A DNA stretch of 12,674 nucleotides from an uncultured Clostridia bacterium (GTDB taxonomy: Bacteria; Bacillota_A; Clostridia; Oscillospirales; Acutalibacteraceae), in the NCBI GenBank assembly GCA_937891215.1, contig CALAEU010000309.1, positions 1 through 12,674 of the forward strand, given 5' to 3'. Shown in pieces: positions 1 through 7,577 of the stretch. Position 1 is the first letter of the stretch. Each line of letters starts with the position of its first letter. The notes beneath the pieces are model-generated. The model ran no database searches. It was given only the letters and a program-made list of their open reading frames with translations, and was not told the DNA's origin. The translations under genes were made by a program, and so were the position numbers.

Positions 1-45
1 GTTTACGTGACCACCTGTGCCACCTGCTGCTATTAAAACTTTCAT
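1..45 (-). CDS. murG: MurG N-terminus, lipid II synthase (partial, runs off window)
   Basis: Only the first 15 codons are in the window, encoding MKVLIAAGGTGGHVN. The glycine-rich GGTGGH loop directly after a short beta strand is the N-terminal signature of MurG. MurG is the membrane-associated glycosyltransferase that adds GlcNAc from UDP-GlcNAc to lipid I to give lipid II. The ATG at 45 is preceded by a modest GGTG Shine-Dalgarno element 6 bases upstream. It lies 15 bases after the ftsW stop codon, so it should be the next gene of the same operon. The rest of the protein is beyond the window edge. The identification rests on this short motif plus the gene order, since murG commonly follows ftsW. 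Confidence 0.88.
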   Translation of the reverse strand, partial: MKVLIAAGGTGGHVN

Positions 46-60
46 CTTACTCACCACTAT

Positions 61-1347
61 TTAAAAAGTTTCTGTATTTCTTTGAACTTTTCTTTTTTTA
101 GAATTTTTAAATGTATATACTTTAGGCATATTTGCTTGTCGCGAGACAGACAACACAACACCCATTTCTGCAAGACATATAAGCATCGAAGAACCACCAT
201 AACTGAAGAATGGTAAACCAATACCTGTATTTGGAAGTGTATCTGTAACAACGGCAACATTAAGTGCAACCTGAAGTGCTAAGTGCAATACCATACCAAA
301 GGCAATAAGTGCACCAAATCGGTCTCTTGCACGCATACCTATAATTACACCACGCCAGATAAGAGCTGCATATAAAAGAAGTATTCCTGTTGCACCTACA
401 AAACCTAATTCTTCACATACAATTGCAAAAATAAAGTCATTTTGTGGTTCAGAAACATAAAGATATTTTTCTTTTGAGTTACCGAGACCTGCACCAAAGA
501 AACCACCTGAACCTATTGCATATAATGACTGATTAGTCTGCCAGCGTGCCCCTGTAGGTTCATACTCTTTATCTAACCATGCTTTTATTCTCTCTGCCAT
601 ATAATCACGAAGAAGCGGAATATTATCATACTCTAAAATAACAACAGCAACTAAAATTACTGCTAATATACCACCGATAATGAACCACCTTGCTCTGCCT
701 TCACCAAGCCAGAGCATTATAACACCAATACCCATAACCAGAATAGTACCTGACAAATGGCTTTCAAGAGCAACAAGTCCTGCAATTACAAGTACAACAA
801 AAAGATAATAAAACAATGTTGTTGTACCCTGCGTTATTAAAAGCTTTTTACCAGACATTTCATAAAGACTTTGTGCAAATGGAACTTTTGAAAGTTTACT
901 ACTAGTAAGTTTTTTATAATCTTTGTCAAGCCCTCTTGCTAAATATAATATAAGGACAAATTTTGCTATTTCTGAAGGTTGAAATGATATAGGTCCCAAA
1001 TTAAACCATCTTCTGATTCCATCTTCTGACGGCATTAAAAGAACTGCAATAAGGCATATAACTGCAAAAAACATACCAAACGAACTTAAATCTCTCAGTT
1101 GATGATAATCGAACTTTGAAACGATATATAAAATGCCAAGTCCAAGAATAGCAAAGAAGAGCTGACGAGTAAAATAATGAAGTGGATTATTACCCGCAAC
1201 ATTATAATACGCATAAAAATAACTTGAAGAAAGCAACATTACAAGTCCTATTGAAAGAACAAGTAAGAGAATTAAAAAGAATGGTAAATCCATACTGTTT
1301 TTAATCCAGGAATCTTTTAACATAGTTTTAATCTTATTAAGATTCAT
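61..1347 (-). CDS. ftsW: FtsW/SpoVE-type SEDS peptidoglycan polymerase
   Basis: Polytopic membrane protein of 428 residues in the SEDS family. These proteins polymerise lipid II into glycan strands together with a cognate class B penicillin-binding protein at the septum. About ten hydrophobic segments can be seen, the first at roughly residues 21-43. Family motifs present are RRWFNLG at 112-118, FQPSE at 122-126, EPQNDFIFA at 300-308 with D304 as the expected catalytic aspartate, and PNTGIGLPFFSYGG at 372-385. A lysine-rich loop at about 141-172 looks longer than the E. coli equivalent and is probably cytoplasmic. The tail after residue 403 is basic. The ATG at 1347 has an excellent AGGAGG site at 1355-1360, which supports this start over the methionine at codon 9. 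Its position beside mraY and murG supports a divisome FtsW. A SpoVE role in sporulation, or both roles, cannot be excluded. Confidence 0.95.
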   Translation of the reverse strand: MNLNKIKTMLKDSWIKNSMDLPFFLILLLVLSIGLVMLLSSSYFYAYYNVAGNNPLHYFTRQLFFAILGLGILYIVSKFDYHQLRDLSSFGMFFAVICLIAVLLMPSEDGIRRWFNLGPISFQPSEIAKFVLILYLARGLDKDYKKLTSSKLSKVPFAQSLYEMSGKKLLITQGTTTLFYYLFVVLVIAGLVALESHLSGTILVMGIGVIMLWLGEGRARWFIIGGILAVILVAVVILEYDNIPLLRDYMAERIKAWLDKEYEPTGARWQTNQSLYAIGSGGFFGAGLGNSKEKYLYVSEPQNDFIFAIVCEELGFVGATGILLLYAALIWRGVIIGMRARDRFGALIAFGMVLHLALQVALNVAVVTDTLPNTGIGLPFFSYGGSSMLICLAEMGVVLSVSRQANMPKVYTFKNSKKRKVQRNTETF

Positions 1348-1380
1348 TTACTTTCCTCCTTTTTAATAGATTTGAAAGTT

Positions 1381-2412
1381 TTATTTTAAATTACCAAAAT
1401 AGAAAAGTGCTATTGCTATTGCACCACCAATAAATGTTACAAAAGTGAAAATCTTACAGATTTTAGTTTCTTTCCAACCACAAAGTTCAAAATGATGGTG
1501 AATTGGTGCCATCTTAAAGAATCTTTTACCGTGTGTCATTTTGAAATAACTAATCTGAATGATATCTGAGCCGAATTCAGCTACATAAATAATGCCAACT
1601 AAAAGTATTATGAACGGACAATCTACTGCGTATGCAAGGGCAACTATCATACCGCCTAAAAACATTGAACCCAAGTCACCCATCATAACTTTGGCAGGAT
1701 GCCAGTTCCAGATTACATAACCTACAAGACCGCCCATTAATGAAGCAGATAAAAGACTTGCACCAAAACAATTGCGAAGACCTGCTACAACTATAAAACA
1801 AGCCGCAGCTGCTGCAGTTACAGATGCACAAAGACCATCAACACCATCTGTAAAATTTACTGCATTGGTTGTACAATAAATAACTACGGCACCAATAACC
1901 CAAAAGAAAATTTTTGTTTCTACCATACCAATGAATGGAATAAACATAGCACCTGTAGGGTTATCTAAATAAAGAGTTAACAAATAACCAATCATTACGA
2001 TTATCTGAAGAATTGACTTTTGTTTTATAGAAAGTCCCATATTACGCTTTTTAACTGCTTTTATGTAGTCATCAAGGAAACCTATAAAAGCAAAACCAAG
2101 AGCCATTATAATACCTGCAAAAATCTTCACTTTCATTGAATCTGAAACTATATCATTCACTACAATAATTTTACCACCGCAAAGATGGTCAATTAAAGCA
2201 ATAAGACCAAATGAAACAAGAGTTGAAATTATAAACATAGTACCTCCCATAATTGGTGTACCTTGTTTATCCTTATGCCATTTAGGGCCTATGTCAAGAA
2301 TAGTCTGACCAAAACTTAATTTATGTAAAAATGGAATTACTACATAACCTAACCCGAATGCAATACCAAAGCTAATAAGAGCCGCTAAAGCCAATGCTAT
2401 ATACAAATTCAT
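1381..2412 (-). CDS. mraY: MraY, phospho-N-acetylmuramoyl-pentapeptide transferase
   Basis: Integral membrane enzyme that transfers phospho-MurNAc-pentapeptide from UDP to undecaprenyl phosphate, giving lipid I on the cytoplasmic face. With the start chosen here it has 343 residues, normal for the family. Hallmarks are GFLDDYIK at 111-118 with the DD pair at 114-115, NAVNFTDGVDGL at 183-194, GDLGS at 245-249, and APIHHHFE at 302-309 with the HHH metal/phosphate-binding cluster at 305-307. An in-frame GTG at 2421 would add three residues, but the AAGGAG element at 2421-2426 then touches the start. It sits the ideal 8 bases upstream of the ATG at 2412. With that ATG, start and murF stop overlap as ATGA, typical of translational coupling. 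The gap to ftsW is 33 bases. A murD gene, often found here, is missing. Confidence 0.96.
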   Translation of the reverse strand: MNLYIALALAALISFGIAFGLGYVVIPFLHKLSFGQTILDIGPKWHKDKQGTPIMGGTMFIISTLVSFGLIALIDHLCGGKIIVVNDIVSDSMKVKIFAGIIMALGFAFIGFLDDYIKAVKKRNMGLSIKQKSILQIIVMIGYLLTLYLDNPTGAMFIPFIGMVETKIFFWVIGAVVIYCTTNAVNFTDGVDGLCASVTAAAAACFIVVAGLRNCFGASLLSASLMGGLVGYVIWNWHPAKVMMGDLGSMFLGGMIVALAYAVDCPFIILLVGIIYVAEFGSDIIQISYFKMTHGKRFFKMAPIHHHFELCGWKETKICKIFTFVTFIGGAIAIALFYFGNLK

Positions 2413-3764
2413 ACATCCCACTCCTTGTATAACTTATGAAAAATTTCTTCCATCTTCATTGAACGACTACCTTTGAAAAGAATAGTATCGTTTTCTTTGA
2501 GGATTGATTTTAAATATTCTGCTATTTTCTCTTTATCACAGAATGATTTTACAAAAGCGCCACTTTCTTCAGCACCTTTTTTAGTAAGTTCTGAAAGTTT
2601 TCCGAAAGTCAGAACAATATCTGTTTTTTGTTCTGCCGCAAACTTACCTATTTCATAATGTGCTTCGTCTGAGAAAGAACCGAGTTCAAGCATATCACCT
2701 AGCACGGCAATACTTCGTGTTTTCTTGATTGTATTGAGTGTTACAAGTGACGCTTTCATACTGTCAGGGTTTGCATTATAACAATCTTCAATGAAAGTAT
2801 AACTGAGAACATTACGCACATTTTGTCGCATTCCCTCAGGCGCAAAGTTTTTTAAAGCATCTGCACTCTCCTGCAAAGTAAAGCCCATTTTTTTACCAAC
2901 ACACATAGCACAGAGAGCGTTGTAAACATTATGTACACCAACCGCTGGTACAAATGCTTTAACACTTTCATTTTCACAAACTGCTGTGAACTGACTGCCA
3001 TCGGGCAGGAACTCAATATTTTCTGCTTTCATATAAAGCTCGCTTTGCTCTATACCGAATTTTATAATTTCAAAATCCTCAGTATTTATAGTAGCGAGCA
3101 TATCATTATCACCATTTATAATAAGCGGTGAACCTTTTTTCATACCTTCGGTAATTTCATATTTTGCCTTTAAAATACCCTCACGTGAACCTAAATTTTC
3201 AATATGAGCAGTACCGACATTAGTTATTATACCAATGTCTGGTTTTACAGTATCTGTAAGGCGTGAAATCTCATTAAAATGATTCATTCCCATTTCAATT
3301 ACTGCTGCTTCGTGAGTATTTTCAAGACAAAACAATGTTTTAGGAACACCTATTTCGTTATTTAAATTACCCTGAGTTTTTAATGTATTATACTTTTCTG
3401 AAAGTACAGCGTGTACCATACCTTTAGTAGTAGTTTTACCAACACTACCAGTAAGTGCAACAAAAGGAATTCTGAATTTTTCTCTGTACCCTTTTGCTAT
3501 CCCTAGTAACGCTTTGCTAGTATCTTCAACAAGAATAACTCTATTGCTATTGCCATTGTAACGACTACACACCACTGCTTTTGCTTTTTTCTCAAGAACC
3601 TCATCTACAAAATCATTTGCATCAAAACGCTCACCTTTTAAAGCAATAAAAAGTGTATTTTCATCAATTACTCTGCTATCTGTCGAAATCGTTTTAATCG
3701 TCCCTTGTAAAGATGTTTCTGTATTACACCACAAGGCAATCTCGCTTAATAATATTTCTTCCAA
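2409..3764 (-). CDS. murF: MurF, UDP-MurNAc-tripeptide:D-Ala-D-Ala ligase
   Basis: Cytoplasmic ATP-dependent ligase that adds D-alanyl-D-alanine to the UDP-MurNAc tripeptide, completing the pentapeptide precursor. The 451 residues show the three Mur ligase domains. The N-terminal substrate domain has the STDSR element at 27-31. The central ATPase has the P-loop GSVGKTTTK at 106-114, EMGM at 157-160 and the TNVGTAHIENLG stretch at 181-192. The C-terminal domain has EDCYNANPDSMKASL at 326-340, LGDMLELG at 355-362 and KGSRSMKME at 431-439. Tripeptide plus D-Ala-D-Ala specificity is inferred from the YNANP motif, which is characteristic of MurF as opposed to MurC, MurD or MurE. The start is TTG at 3764, preceded by AAAAGGTGA about 5 bases upstream. 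No ATG lies nearby. The murE stop is 18 bases upstream, and the stop of murF overlaps mraY by four bases. Confidence 0.96.
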   Translation of the reverse strand: MEEILLSEIALWCNTETSLQGTIKTISTDSRVIDENTLFIALKGERFDANDFVDEVLEKKAKAVVCSRYNGNSNRVILVEDTSKALLGIAKGYREKFRIPFVALTGSVGKTTTKGMVHAVLSEKYNTLKTQGNLNNEIGVPKTLFCLENTHEAAVIEMGMNHFNEISRLTDTVKPDIGIITNVGTAHIENLGSREGILKAKYEITEGMKKGSPLIINGDNDMLATINTEDFEIIKFGIEQSELYMKAENIEFLPDGSQFTAVCENESVKAFVPAVGVHNVYNALCAMCVGKKMGFTLQESADALKNFAPEGMRQNVRNVLSYTFIEDCYNANPDSMKASLVTLNTIKKTRSIAVLGDMLELGSFSDEAHYEIGKFAAEQKTDIVLTFGKLSELTKKGAEESGAFVKSFCDKEKIAEYLKSILKENDTILFKGSRSMKMEEIFHKLYKEWDV

Positions 3765-3782
3765 AAAATCACCTTTTCAAAA

Positions 3783-5204
3783 TCAATTCAAACCAAGAGC
3801 ATTTTTTATAACTTCGCGTTCATCATAATGAACACGTTCTGTACCAATAACCTGATACGTTTCGTGTCCTTTACCTGCAAGAAGTACTGTATCACCTTTT
3901 TTTGCTATTTTCATAGCTTCTTTTATAGCCTCACTTCTGTCAGTTATTGTTATAACCTCCGCTTTTGAACCGACTGTTCCAATTAAAATTTCTTTAATAA
4001 TTTCTTCGGGGGGCTCTGTTCTTGGGTTGTCAGTTGTAACAATAACAACATCTGAAAGTTCAGTTGCCATTCTACCCATTTTAGGGCGCTTTGTCTTATC
4101 GCGGTCACCACCACAACCAAAGAGAGTGATTACTCTGCCTTTTGTGAAACTCCTTACTGCATTAATTGCTTTTTCAAGTCCGTCTGGTGTATGTGCGTAG
4201 TCAATAATAACTCCGAATGGAGTGTTTGTTTCCACAAGTTCCAATCTGCCTTTTACTGACTTTGCACTACTGATTGCATTTATTGTATCTTCCAAAGAAT
4301 AACCCAACACATTAACCGCACCAATTGCAGATAATGAATTATATACAGAGAAATCTCCTGGAATATGAAAATCTACTTTTAAAGCATCATTTACATTATA
4401 AACCACTTTATTATCATAAAGTTCAATATTACTTGCTTTTAAATCTGAATCCATATTGATACCATAAGTTATTTTTTTACATTCTAAACCATCAATCATA
4501 AATACGCCTGATTCATCATCAGAATTTATAACTGCAATATCGCATGCTTTAAAAAGTTCTTTTTTACACTTTTTATATTCTTCAATAGTACCATGATAAT
4601 CCAGATGATCCTGGGTAAGATTTGTAAACACACCAACTTTAAAGTGAATACCTGCAAGACGCATCTGATGAAATGCTTGTGAAGATGTTTCCATAACACA
4701 ATACTTTATACCATCATCCGCCATCATTTTGAAAAGTTTGTGCATATCATAAGGGTCCGGTGTTGTAAGTTCAGTATGGAACTCCTTTTCGCCTACCATA
4801 TTTTTAACAGTACCTATAAGACCTGATTGAACACCAAATTCTTTAAGAATATCTTTAATGATAAAAGCTGTTGTAGTTTTACCATTTGTACCTGTTATGC
4901 CAATAAGTGTCATTTTGTCACACTCGGCACCAAAAAGATTTTTGCACATAATTGCATACGCTTCACGGGTATTATCAACAAGTACTTGTTCTTCAAGTCC
5001 TAAATCTTTTGAAACAATTACTGTTACTGCACCGTTTTGCATAACTTCTTTTACAAAATTATGGCCGTCAAATCGTGCACCACTGACACAGACAAATGCA
5101 CAGTTTTCTGATACTTTTTTTGTATTATCAGTAACATCGCTTATTTCTCTATCAATATATTCGGATTTTACATTTACACCTTTTAACAATTCTGATAAAA
5201 GCAT
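3783..5204 (-). CDS. murE: MurE, UDP-MurNAc-dipeptide:meso-diaminopimelate ligase
   Basis: Cytoplasmic Mur ligase that adds the third, dibasic residue of the stem peptide. It has 473 residues, usual for MurE. Visible motifs are the P-loop GTNGKTT at 105-111, TTPDP at 147-151, ETSSQA at 172-177, NLTQDHLDYHGT at 195-206, DYAHTPDGL at 335-343, GCGGDRDKTKRPKMG at 363-377 and GKGHE at 444-448. The lysine-rich helix just after YHGT (about 211-216) should include the usually carbamylated lysine. DNPR at 392-395 is the signature of meso-DAP-adding enzymes; L-lysine enzymes have a different sequence there. This predicts DAP-type peptidoglycan. The ATG at 5204 shares one base with the upstream stop (TAATG), and AAAGGTG lies 10 bases ahead, so translation is probably coupled to the PBP gene. 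The ligase identity is certain and the DAP specificity is very likely. Confidence 0.96.
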   Translation of the reverse strand: MLLSELLKGVNVKSEYIDREISDVTDNTKKVSENCAFVCVSGARFDGHNFVKEVMQNGAVTVIVSKDLGLEEQVLVDNTREAYAIMCKNLFGAECDKMTLIGITGTNGKTTTAFIIKDILKEFGVQSGLIGTVKNMVGEKEFHTELTTPDPYDMHKLFKMMADDGIKYCVMETSSQAFHQMRLAGIHFKVGVFTNLTQDHLDYHGTIEEYKKCKKELFKACDIAVINSDDESGVFMIDGLECKKITYGINMDSDLKASNIELYDNKVVYNVNDALKVDFHIPGDFSVYNSLSAIGAVNVLGYSLEDTINAISSAKSVKGRLELVETNTPFGVIIDYAHTPDGLEKAINAVRSFTKGRVITLFGCGGDRDKTKRPKMGRMATELSDVVIVTTDNPRTEPPEEIIKEILIGTVGSKAEVITITDRSEAIKEAMKIAKKGDTVLLAGKGHETYQVIGTERVHYDEREVIKNALGLN

Positions 5205-7417
5205 TAGTCTTCAACACCTTTATTTGTTTTAAAATATACTGTTATTGTTGCACCAAGTTCAGTTTGTGTTCCTGCATCAATACTCTGACGATATGAAACA
5301 ACTTCACTGTCGAGCGATGCACCTGAAATTTTAATATTGAAACCTGCATTGACTGCTCTTTCGTTAGCAGAACTTATACTTAAACCTTTCAAATCAGGAA
5401 CAGTGGCAGTTGTATTTGAAACTTCTTTTTCTGTATAAAGAATTACAACACCATCAAGTGGAATATTCTGACCTTTCAACGGATATTGTGAAACTACTGT
5501 AGCACCATCACCAATGATTCTTGCAGTAAACCCTTTATTTTTAAGAGTTGCCTTTGCTTTTTCTACACTCATAGAGTTTACATCAGGAGTAACTCCATTG
5601 AGCTGTGACAATTCTTTTGTAGAATAAACAGGGTCAATATTCATATATTTAAGGGTTTCCTCTATTACCCTTCCGGCAACAGGTGCCGCAATTGCACCAC
5701 CACCGTGAACATAACCTTGTGGTTCATCTATAACAATAAGAACTGCAATTTTTGGGTCATCAGCAGGGGCACACCCTACAAAAGACGCAATATATTCCCC
5801 GTCTACTGTAAGTTTTTCAGAAGTACCCGTTTTACCTGCAACGCGGTACCCTGGCACATACGCATTTCTACCGGTACCTTCTGCTACAACCTTTTCCATC
5901 ATAGAAAGAACCGCTTCACTAGTAGACTCAGAAACCACACTACGTTTTACTGTCGGCTCCGCTTCAAAAACTGTATTACCATCTTCATCAAGCATTGATT
6001 TAACAATATATGGCTGCATTAAATTACCACCGTTTGCAATAGCAGAAACCCCCGTAATCATCTGCATAGCACTGACCTGGAAAGTCTGACCGAATGAAGA
6101 TGATGAAACTTGTGAGATCCCCATCTTTTCGAGTGAGTGATATGTAACATCCTTAACAGGTGTTGCTTCACCAGGTAAATCAACATCAGTTTCTTGTGTA
6201 AAACCAAATGCTTCAAAATATTTATAAAATCTCTCGCTACCTAACTTCTGACCAATTGTCACAAAGAACGGGTTACATGAATTCATCAATCCCTCTGCGA
6301 GAGTCTGATTACCATGACCACCAGCTTTATGACAATGAAGAACATTATCGGCTACCTTTATAGAACCTGAACAATTGAAACAATAATCAGGAGTAACAAG
6401 CCCTTCCTCAAGTGCCGCTGCTGCAACAAAAACCTTAAAAACAGAACCAGGTTCGTAAGTATCGCTGACTGCTTTATTACGCCACATTGAGTAGATTTTC
6501 TGATTATAGGCTAAATCGTACTTATCTTCATCTTTGATTTTAGAGAGTTCTTTTAAAACCTCTTCATCTGTTATAACTGTAGGTAAATTCAAGTCATAAT
6601 CCGGAAGTGTAGCCATAGCAAGAATTGCACCTGTTTCTACTTCCATAACAATTCCATAAGCTGACGTAGCATCATTATCTACAACCGCCTGACTCAGACC
6701 TTTTTCTAAATAATGTTGAATAGTTTTATCTAAAGTAAGAACGAGACTGGTACCTTGTTTGGGGTCGTAAGTAGTTTCATAGTTACTCGACATAGCACCA
6801 TTCCACGCATTTTTCGCAGTAATTACTCTACCAGCAACTCCCGACAAACTATCGTTATACATAAGTTCCAAACCTGCTCTACCTGAATCTTCTGCACCTG
6901 TAAAACCAATAATTGTAGATGCAAAATTAGAATATGGATAATAACGCTTTGTGTCAGGGTCAATATTTACAATATCGTACAAGTCTTTTTCATCAATAAA
7001 CGTAGAAATAAGAGTTTTTTCTGTATATTCAATTTCACCTTGTATTTTTACATAACTATAAGAAGAATTTGAAATCTTCTGATAAATTCGCGCTTCATCA
7101 AGTTTCAATATTTTAGCAAGTGTTGATGAAATAAGTTTTCTTTGTGTATCATCTTCAATTTTTGACGGGTTAACATACACAAGCCAAGCTGATGCACTTT
7201 CTGCCAACACGTTATAATTGCAATCATATATAATACCACGGTCTGCAGAAATTTCTGTATCACTGAGTTGTTGAGACTCTGCTTTTGTTTTATACTCTTC
7301 ACCTTTAACAACTTGTAAATAAAACAACCTGAAAATATCTGTACCGAAACCTAAAACAAGAAGAATAGCCACTGCAATCAATGCACGACCTTTAAGTTTA
7401 TTGGTTGATCTTGCCAA
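5204..7417 (-). CDS. Class B penicillin-binding protein with two PASTA domains (SpoVD/PBP2x-like transpeptidase)
   Basis: Membrane-anchored DD-transpeptidase that crosslinks stem peptides, normally working with FtsW. The 737 residues show a short basic N-terminus, one transmembrane anchor at about 11-34, and a dimerisation/pedestal region starting at the ADRGIIYD motif (58-65). The transpeptidase domain follows, with SVFK at 325-328 (S325 is the acyl-enzyme nucleophile), SCN at 380-382 and KTGTS at 529-533. Two C-terminal PASTA repeats lie at about 605-664 and 671-730. Cysteines at 346, 349, 361 and 381 lie near the active site. The start is TTG at 7417 with GGGAGG 9 bases upstream; no methionine codon lies near. 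It has its own promoter and leads the mur operon. B. subtilis SpoVD has one PASTA domain and PBP2x two, so I leave the symbol open; either a division FtsI or a spore SpoVD role is possible. Confidence 0.94.
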   Translation of the reverse strand: MARSTNKLKGRALIAVAILLVLGFGTDIFRLFYLQVVKGEEYKTKAESQQLSDTEISADRGIIYDCNYNVLAESASAWLVYVNPSKIEDDTQRKLISSTLAKILKLDEARIYQKISNSSYSYVKIQGEIEYTEKTLISTFIDEKDLYDIVNIDPDTKRYYPYSNFASTIIGFTGAEDSGRAGLELMYNDSLSGVAGRVITAKNAWNGAMSSNYETTYDPKQGTSLVLTLDKTIQHYLEKGLSQAVVDNDATSAYGIVMEVETGAILAMATLPDYDLNLPTVITDEEVLKELSKIKDEDKYDLAYNQKIYSMWRNKAVSDTYEPGSVFKVFVAAAALEEGLVTPDYCFNCSGSIKVADNVLHCHKAGGHGNQTLAEGLMNSCNPFFVTIGQKLGSERFYKYFEAFGFTQETDVDLPGEATPVKDVTYHSLEKMGISQVSSSSFGQTFQVSAMQMITGVSAIANGGNLMQPYIVKSMLDEDGNTVFEAEPTVKRSVVSESTSEAVLSMMEKVVAEGTGRNAYVPGYRVAGKTGTSEKLTVDGEYIASFVGCAPADDPKIAVLIVIDEPQGYVHGGGAIAAPVAGRVIEETLKYMNIDPVYSTKELSQLNGVTPDVNSMSVEKAKATLKNKGFTARIIGDGATVVSQYPLKGQNIPLDGVVILYTEKEVSNTTATVPDLKGLSISSANERAVNAGFNIKISGASLDSEVVSYRQSIDAGTQTELGATITVYFKTNKGVED

Positions 7418-7469
7418 CTGAAATAACCTCCCTAATCAATACTGGAGCACTTATTACATAATTATGATT

Positions 7470-7498
7470 ATTATACCATATATAATGCAATATGTAAA
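7470..7498 (-). promoter_or_regulatory. Strong sigma-A-type promoter for the PBP-murE-murF-mraY-ftsW-murG operon
   Basis: On the minus strand a TTTACA -35 box (7493-7498) is separated by exactly 17 bases from a perfect TATAAT -10 box (7470-7475). A TG dinucleotide one base upstream of the -10 makes it an extended -10 as well. Transcription would start near 7463, leaving a leader of about 45 bases that ends in the GGGAGG site of the PBP gene. The promoter lies just downstream of the ftsL terminator and in the only sizeable gap of the cluster, so it plausibly drives all six genes that follow. No repressor site is evident, although CATAATTATG at the expected start region is a short palindrome. 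Confidence 0.85.
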
Positions 7499-7520
7499 GA
7501 AATACACTATATTTTTTCAA

Positions 7521-7550
7521 TAAAAAAGGAGTCGAGTAATCTCAACTCCT
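7521..7550 (-). terminator. Rho-independent terminator after the ftsL-like gene
   Basis: Read on the minus strand, AGGAGTTGAG (7550-7541) and CTCGACTCCT (7536-7527) form a 10-bp stem with one T-G wobble and a four-base ATTA loop. A run of six T residues follows at once (7527-7522; the first also closes the stem). It starts 27 bases after the ftsL-like stop codon. On the plus strand the hairpin is not followed by a T run, so it acts in the minus direction. It separates mraZ-rsmH-ftsL from the PBP-mur operon, fully or in part. Confidence 0.85.
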
Positions 7551-7577
7551 CTGATAATATTCAATATATGTTACAAA

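Noticed and set aside
2413..2421. GTG start for MraY three codons upstream
   Set aside because: The AAGGAG element touches that GTG, leaving no spacer, but lies 8 bases from the ATG at 2412, which also forms the ATGA overlap with murF.
4858..5232. Plus-strand open frame of 124 codons
   Set aside because: It lies antisense to the conserved P-loop region of murE and the end of the PBP gene, has no recognisable domain or ribosome site, and is explained by the codon pattern of the opposite strand.
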